A program made the translations under genes and the position numbers. DNA of 64,000 nt, from positions 33,628 to 97,627 of the forward strand of contig NZ_JAQCNH010000039.1 of assembly GCF_028275115.1 (NCBI RefSeq), written 5' to 3'. Each line of letters begins with the position of its first letter. Within the stretch, counting starts at the first letter, position 1. Shown here piece after piece: positions 60,028 to 64,000 of the stretch. The notes below the pieces were generated by a model. That model had not been told where the DNA came from and did no database searches. It was given only the letters and a program-made list of their open reading frames with translations. The stretch comes from Halorientalis sp. (GTDB lineage Archaea > Halobacteriota > Halobacteria > Halobacteriales > Haloarculaceae).

Positions 60028-60353
60028 TTGCCGTCACCCCCGCCCCCGTCCTCGGCCGTCCAGGGCTCGATTCCCTGGTCCGCGGCCGCGCGGGAGATAG
60101 CGTGAGCCGCGGTCGGGTTGGTGAGAAACAGGAAGACGAGCAACAGGACGGCCTTGATCGTCGGGAGACTGGACGCGAGCACCGCGGCCGCGGCCGCCAG
60201 CGACAGGCCCGCACCGAGCGTGTCGGCCTTCGAGGCTGCGTGGGCCCGCGTGTACAGGTCCGGCATGCGAAGCAGACCGACCGCGGCGACGACGCCAAAG
60301 AAGACACCACCGGCCAGAAGCGCCAGTACGGCGCCTTCGTACAGCGTCACCAT
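60024..60353 (-). CDS. mnhG: Mrp/Mnh antiporter subunit G
   Basis: The 109-residue protein has three hydrophobic segments and the MnhG signature: G-L-L-R-M-P-D-L-Y-T-R-A-H-A-A-S-K-A-D-T-L-G, followed by L-V-F-L-F-L-T-N-P-T-A-A-H-A-I-S-R-A-A. The C-terminus is acidic. It starts directly at the end of mnhF, with no spacer. Confidence 0.94.
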   Translation of the reverse strand: MVTLYEGAVLALLAGGVFFGVVAAVGLLRMPDLYTRAHAASKADTLGAGLSLAAAAAVLASSLPTIKAVLLLVFLFLTNPTAAHAISRAAADQGIEPWTAEDGGGGDGK

Positions 60354-60629
60354 CTACATGACACCTCCACGCTCGACGGTGAACTTCGAGATAGCGATGC
60401 TCATCAGGAAGTTGAGCAGAGCGTACACCAGAGCGATGTCGAGAACGCCCGGGGAGTCGAGTGCCGCGGCGAACAGCGCGATGATGACGACCGTGTTCGT
60501 CCCGACGACGTTGACAGCGATGACACGGTCCTGCATCGTCGGGCCGCGGACGATCCGGTAGACGATAACGACCGACAGGATAATGAACGCGCCCGCAGCT
60601 GCGAGCAGTGCGTCGGTGAGCAGCGTCAC
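60354..60629 (-). CDS. mnhF: Mrp/Mnh antiporter subunit F
   Basis: The 91-residue protein has three hydrophobic segments and the MrpF motif R-G-P-T-M-Q-D-R-V-I-A-V-N-V-V-G-T-N-T, then L-D-I-A-L-V-Y-A-L-L-N-F. The acidic residue in the last helix is typical of the family. It overlaps mnhE by four bases. Confidence 0.93.
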   Translation of the reverse strand: MTLLTDALLAAAGAFIILSVVIVYRIVRGPTMQDRVIAVNVVGTNTVVIIALFAAALDSPGVLDIALVYALLNFLMSIAISKFTVERGGVM

Positions 60630-61657
60630 GTCTCCTCACCTCCGTCGTCGCCGCGCTCGCGCGGGCCAGGGCCACGAGCGGCCGCCCGGCCGTAGAAGAC
60701 GAATCGGACCGCCCGTTCGAGGCCGCCCTCCAGCAGGTCCTCGCGCGAGCCCTCGGTGAGTGTGTGGACGACGAAGTGCCGGCTGTTTACGTCGATCGTC
60801 AGCGTTCCTGGCGTGAGCGTGATGCTGTTGGCCAGCGTCATCACCGACAGCTCCGACCAGACGACGGCGTCGAACTCGACGACCTCGGGGTCGATCGGCA
60901 GCGACGGATGGAGCACGACGTAGGCGATAGCGACGTTCGCCACGACGATTTCGTAGAGGAGATACGGCGTGTACACCAGCATACGAACGATACGGGCGAC
61001 GAGTTTCCTCGGCTGGACCGGCCCGGTCGTCGAGACACGTAACAGGACCGTAGCGACGATACCAGCACTCATCGCGCCGGTCACCAAGTCGAAGGCAGCC
61101 AGCGAACCGCCGATGAGTAGATAGAAGCCGTAGGAGAGACCGGCGAGCAGGACGAACTGGCCGAGACCGGCCCGCCTGACGAGGCGGCCCCGACGCGTCC
61201 CGCGCTCGACGGGAGCCATCTCGACGCTGAAGCCGGTCCGTTCGAGTTCGGACTCCAGAGGCGGTAACAGCGGCGTGTTTTCGCCGGGATTGAATTCGGG
61301 GTCGAGAAGAACCGAGTCGATGTCGTTGTCGGTGGCGTAGTCGGCCAGCAACTCGACGTAGTCGCTGGGGCTGAACAGGTAGGTGTCGACGCCGATCAGG
61401 GCGGTTTCGACGCCGACTTCCGGGTCGTCCGCGCCCAGATCCTCAGCGGCCCAGACCGCGACCCGTTCGAGCAGTTCGCGGGCGCTCTCGACGGACCCCT
61501 CGCCCGCGATTCGGCGCGAGGCAGGACAGACGAAGTGAACCGCGTCGTAGCGGTCCTCGGCCTCGACTGCGTTTCGGACGGCGTACGCCACCGTATTCCG
61601 GAGAGTGGGTGACTCGCTGACGGGGACGAGCAGTCGCTCACCCGTCACGGTAGCCAC
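60626..61657 (-). CDS. mnhE: MrpE with N-terminal UspA-like domain
   Basis: The protein of about 343 residues is the first gene of the operon. Residues 1-150 look like a universal-stress-type nucleotide-binding fold: R-L-L-V-P-V-S-E-S-P-T-L-R-N-T-V at the start, then V-H-F-V-C-P-A and I-D-S-V-L-L-D-P-E-F-N. Residues 160-325 are the MrpE domain, with L-S-Y-G-F-Y-L-L-I-G-G-S, L-V-Y-T-P-Y-L-L-Y-E-I-V, and T-L-T-P-G-T-L-T-I-D-V. Ordinary MrpE is about 160 residues. I use GTG 61657 as the start because C-A-A-T-A-T-A-G-T-T (minus, near 61742) lies upstream; an ATG at 61765 is possible but would add non-family sequence. Confidence 0.83.
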   Translation of the reverse strand: MATVTGERLLVPVSESPTLRNTVAYAVRNAVEAEDRYDAVHFVCPASRRIAGEGSVESARELLERVAVWAAEDLGADDPEVGVETALIGVDTYLFSPSDYVELLADYATDNDIDSVLLDPEFNPGENTPLLPPLESELERTGFSVEMAPVERGTRRGRLVRRAGLGQFVLLAGLSYGFYLLIGGSLAAFDLVTGAMSAGIVATVLLRVSTTGPVQPRKLVARIVRMLVYTPYLLYEIVVANVAIAYVVLHPSLPIDPEVVEFDAVVWSELSVMTLANSITLTPGTLTIDVNSRHFVVHTLTEGSREDLLEGGLERAVRFVFYGRAAARGPGPRERGDDGGEET

Positions 61658-61737
61658 CCCGCAGTCGTGGGCAACCGGACCGCCGACCGGCCTGACTCGG
61701 CCGCTGAGTTGTGAACAGCAGTCACTGTTGTCGTGAT

Positions 61738-61747
61738 AACTATATTG
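61738..61747 (-). promoter_or_regulatory. TATA box of the Mrp operon
   Basis: The minus strand reads CAATATAGTT, about 80-90 bp before the GTG of the mnhE fusion, predicting a leader of about 55 nt. Confidence 0.4.
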
Positions 61748-61988
61748 CGTCCGAATCAAAGCCATTGTGTTTTTGTATGGGCGGTTCGCCGGTGAATCGG
61801 GTCCGAATCGACCCCAAAACCGGCTTCCGACCGGCCGATATATCATAATTTGTACCATTCATCGGGAGTGACGGGGCGGCACGCATCGATTGACGGTGTC
61901 AGGGGCAAAACCCAGGGACGAGAGGAATACAAATCAGCAGTTATGATGCCGTGAGGCGGGTGTAAACAGCCGTTAAAACAGTACGAGC

Positions 61989-61997
61989 ATTTATGTG
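61989..61997 (+). promoter_or_regulatory. TATA-like box upstream of the first pilin gene
   Basis: CATTTATGT lies about 120 bp before the ATG at 62116. It implies a long GC-rich leader, unlike the two other pilin genes. Confidence 0.35.
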
Positions 61998-62115
61998 AAG
62001 TCACGGCCTTGTCATACTGTAAGCACGCTCGTTCTTTACGGGACCGACGTCCGTCCGGTGGGATTCCCCCGGCTGGGACGGCCCGAACGGCGCGCGTGCC
62101 CCCACCCACCCACCT

Positions 62116-62628
62116 ATGCAACTGAAACAGTTACTCTCAGACGACGATGCCGTGAGCCCGGTCATCGGGGTCATCCTGATGGTCGCGATTACGGTTATTC
62201 TGGCCGCAGTGATCGCAACGTTCGTCCTCGGACTCGGTGAGCAGGTGAGTTCCACCGCTCCGCAGGCGAGTTTCAACTTCGAGTTCGAGGAGACCCAGGA
62301 CAACGTCGACGGACGACTGACGATGACCCACGACGGCGGTGACTCGATCAAGGCCAACGAACTGTTCCTCCGCGGGCAGAACGGGTCTAATGCACAGAGC
62401 ACCTTCGGATACGACGTGACGTGGACCGAGATGATCAGTAATCCGAGTGGATACGGTGCGACTACCGACGGCACCGCGAGCGCGTCAATCGGCAGTACGA
62501 GCGCGGTGACCGGTGGAGACTTCCTCGAAATCGGTATCGGGACCGACGGACAGATGCGACTCATCTTCGAGCAACAGCAGGGCGACAGTTCGGCCACCAT
62601 CGCGACGTTCGAGGGCCCAGACGCGTAA
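62116..62628 (+). CDS. Type IV pilin, haloarchaeal PilA-like (copy 1)
   Basis: The 170-residue protein has a class III signal: an acidic N-terminus [11 protein letters not shown], cleaved before A-V-S-P-V-I-G-V, then a hydrophobic helix (residues 12-39) with the haloarchaeal pilin core [17 protein letters not shown]. PibD normally removes the leader, and the helix forms the pilus core. The outer domain is beta-rich, with a T-H-D-G-G-D-S-I-K motif shared with copies 2 and 3. The function is probably surface adhesion or biofilm. Confidence 0.88.
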   Translation: MQLKQLLSDDDAVSPVIGVILMVAITVILAAVIATFVLGLGEQVSSTAPQASFNFEFEETQDNVDGRLTMTHDGGDSIKANELFLRGQNGSNAQSTFGYDVTWTEMISNPSGYGATTDGTASASIGSTSAVTGGDFLEIGIGTDGQMRLIFEQQQGDSSATIATFEGPDA

Positions 62629-62736
62629 CCGACGCGTCAGTTTCCCGTTCGATCAGCGAGTATACTTCGCTGTCTTGCAGTCTTTATTATTTCTCTTCCC
62701 GAGTTCATCGGTTAATTACTGCGTATGTCGAGTCAA

Positions 62737-62747
62737 AATAGATAAGT
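62737..62747 (+). promoter_or_regulatory. TATA-like box of pilin copy 2
   Basis: AATAGATAAGT is centred about 30 bp before the ATG at 62772, followed by AAGTAACGG. The same AAGTAACGG sequence precedes copy 3. Confidence 0.4.
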
Positions 62748-62771
62748 AACGGTCATAACAACAGATGTCGC

Positions 62772-63275
62772 ATGCAGGTACGCCAACTGCTGGAAGACGA
62801 CGACGCAGTCAGCCCCGTTATCGGGGTCATCCTGATGGTCGCGATTACAGTTATTCTGGCTGCGGTCATCGCCTCGTTCGTGCTGGGACTCGGTGGCAGT
62901 CAGCAAGAGACACCGCAGGCGTCGTTCTCCTGGGAGTTCACACAGTACAACGATTCTGCTACTGCTCCGGAACCGGAAGGTCTCGCGGAGATAACCCACG
63001 ACGGCGGCGACACGATCAAACACACCGAGTTGGTGTTTCGAGGGAGCGGGTTCCGAGAGGCTGCAGGCACCGACAGGAACATCAGCAGCGGTGACGCCGG
63101 AGAGAACTGGCCCGGAGTCGCAGCCAGCGGATCGCTGGGCGACACCTCCGCCGTCGTCGGCGGTGACAGGGTGAGAATCGGGGCGACGAACGATTACGAG
63201 TTCTCGCTCGTCTGGGAACCTGAAGAGGGCGACACCTCCGCCACCCTCGCCGAGCAGACCGGCCCCGACGCGTAA
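62772..63275 (+). CDS. Type IV pilin, haloarchaeal PilA-like (copy 2)
   Basis: The 167-residue protein begins [18 protein letters not shown] and has the same hydrophobic pilin core as copy 1, with L-G-L-G-G-S-Q following. The body carries T-H-D-G-G-D-T-I-K and ends [16 protein letters not shown], then T-G-P-D-A. It is closely related to copy 3 in the first 50 and last 25 residues but differs in the middle. Confidence 0.9.
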   Translation: MQVRQLLEDDDAVSPVIGVILMVAITVILAAVIASFVLGLGGSQQETPQASFSWEFTQYNDSATAPEPEGLAEITHDGGDTIKHTELVFRGSGFREAAGTDRNISSGDAGENWPGVAASGSLGDTSAVVGGDRVRIGATNDYEFSLVWEPEEGDTSATLAEQTGPDA

Positions 63276-63393
63276 CGACCCATTACTCCATTTTTTCGGT
63301 TCACCGGTCGATTAACGACTCGTTTACTCGCAGAGATTATTTTCATCATTCTGTAGCTGGAACGCCTCACTCGGCCGTTGAGCCGACCCGAAC

Positions 63394-63400
63394 GTATAAT
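63394..63400 (+). promoter_or_regulatory. TATA box of pilin copy 3
   Basis: GTATAAT is centred 29 bp before the ATG at 63426, followed by AAGTAACGG as in copy 2. Confidence 0.5.
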
Positions 63401-63425
63401 GCGCATAGCAAGTAACGGCTTTGAT

Positions 63426-63920
63426 ATGCAGGTACGCCAACTGCTAGAAGACGACGACGCCGTCAGTCCGGTCATCGGGGTCATCCTGATGGTCGCGATT
63501 ACAGTCATTCTGGCCGCCGTCATCGCCTCGTTCGTACTGGGGCTCGGCGGCAGCCAGCAGCAGACACCGCAGGCATCGTTCTCGTGGGATTACGAGGATG
63601 TCGGAGACGACGACACAGAAGGAATTGCAACCGTCTCTCACGACGGAGGCGATTCGATCAAAGTTTCTGAGCTAAAGTTCCGCGGAAGCGGATTCCTCGG
63701 TGGGGCGCCGTCCGGATATGGAACAGGAGGCGTTGAATCTGCTGGGGAGACCTGGACCGCTCAGAACGCATCCGGCTCGATCGGAGACACCTCAGCAGTT
63801 GTGGGAGGCAATACGGAATCAATCACTGCATCAAGCGATTATGATATTTCCCTCGTCTGGGAACCTGAGGAAGGCGACACCTCCGCCACCCTCTCCGAGC
63901 AGACCGGCCCCGACGCATAA
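63426..63920 (+). CDS. Type IV pilin, haloarchaeal PilA-like (copy 3)
   Basis: The 164-residue protein starts [15 protein letters not shown], identical to copy 2 in the signal and hydrophobic core. The last 25 residues, from V-W-E-P-E-E-G-D-T onward, are also nearly identical. The middle (about 55-140) differs and has more A/T-ending codons (for example TCT, AAA, GGA, GAT) than the flanks, a sign of a different history. I use 63426 rather than an upstream ATG, since that matches copy 2. It lies within 150 bp of copy 2, so the genes are tandem but have separate TATA boxes. Confidence 0.9.
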   Translation: MQVRQLLEDDDAVSPVIGVILMVAITVILAAVIASFVLGLGGSQQQTPQASFSWDYEDVGDDDTEGIATVSHDGGDSIKVSELKFRGSGFLGGAPSGYGTGGVESAGETWTAQNASGSIGDTSAVVGGNTESITASSDYDISLVWEPEEGDTSATLSEQTGPDA

Positions 63921-64000
63921 CCGACCACGCACTTTTGACTTTCTTCACACCGGTCAGCGACAGCTATCGGCGAGGCACACCCGCGGCAGGTTTATCAGGC

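Larger units (their letters stand above)
61658..62115. other. 458-bp divergent spacer between the Mrp operon and the pilin cluster
   Basis: This AT-richer spacer has several TATA-like elements: 61738-61747 (Mrp, minus), 61834-61850 (GATATATCAT) and 61989-61997 (pilin, plus). The stretch before the first pilin ATG is GC-rich with a C-run and would form a leader of roughly 90-100 nt. No gene is seen. Confidence 0.45.

Noticed and set aside
1-64000. tRNA genes, rRNA genes, CRISPR arrays and insertion sequences
   Set aside because: I looked in every spacer and saw no cloverleaf with a T-arm consensus, no repeat-spacer array and no transposase; absence is by inspection only.

Overview
The window is 64 kb of chromosomal DNA from a halophilic archaeon (class Halobacteria). 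Evidence: high GC, very acidic proteins, TATA boxes about 25-30 bp upstream of start codons (leaderless transcripts), a Tat-exported halocyanin, lipobox proteins, a PGF-CTERM-type surface anchor, haloarchaeal type IV pilins, a complex I lacking NuoE/F/G with fused NuoCD and split NuoJ, and the haloarchaeal phosphomevalonate decarboxylase. I cannot fix the genus. Most of the window is ordinary core genome. I saw no rRNA, tRNA, CRISPR array or insertion sequence.

Layout. 1-3.9 kb: the 3' part of a large repeat-domain surface protein, overlapping a PGF-CTERM-anchored partner. 4-5.6 kb: aminotransferase and lumazine synthase (ribH), minus strand. 5.7-11 kb: Agl23-like membrane protein, purK-purE, two paralogous lipoproteins. 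11.1-21.8 kb: the complex I operon nuoA-B-CD-H-I, a 254-bp gap, then J1-J2-K-L-M-N. 21.9-30.3 kb: zinc-ribbon/CAP-like membrane protein, rpoL, an 845-residue scaffold-like protein convergent with a small winged-helix protein, purA, a Trm112-like protein, a membrane protein, and a DR2241-type Fe-S protein. 30.3-31.3 kb is about 1 kb without a convincing gene. 31.3-36.7 kb: LolA-like protein, a regulator/membrane pair, cbiX, a DUF7523-like protein, cysS. 36.7-38.9 kb: a translationally coupled ParA ATPase and CheW with a long acidic linker. 38.9-43.3 kb: NDH-2-like flavoprotein, mvaD, hisF, two mini membrane proteins, a cupin. 43.3-49.1 kb: purL, coxA with two small membrane proteins, divergent halocyanin. 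49.1-53.1 kb: SRPBCC protein, flavoprotein, PEBP protein, SCP2 protein, coaBC. 53.6-61.7 kb: nine-gene Mrp/Mnh cation/proton antiporter operon (minus). 62.1-63.9 kb: three tandem type IV pilins.

How the parts fit. Respiration and ion homeostasis dominate: complex I, an NDH-2-like enzyme, haem-copper oxidase subunit I, a membrane-anchored blue copper protein and the Mrp complex all act on the membrane potential or on Na+/H+ gradients. Purine synthesis (purK, purE, purA, purL) is scattered. Cofactor genes include ribH, cbiX/DR2241 and coaBC. Surface biology is represented by the surface proteins, Agl23, the lipoproteins and the pilins.

The most interesting points are: the ParA-CheW pair, which resembles the bacterial ParC/ParP chemosensory-array positioning design; a TATA element framed by a perfect 7-bp inverted repeat next to the DR2241 gene; a 54-bp duplicate of the hisF 3' end 140 bp downstream; a 14-bp palindrome in front of purA; mosaic pilin paralogues; and an Mrp operon with a split A subunit, three antiporter-like subunits and a UspA-like/MrpE fusion.
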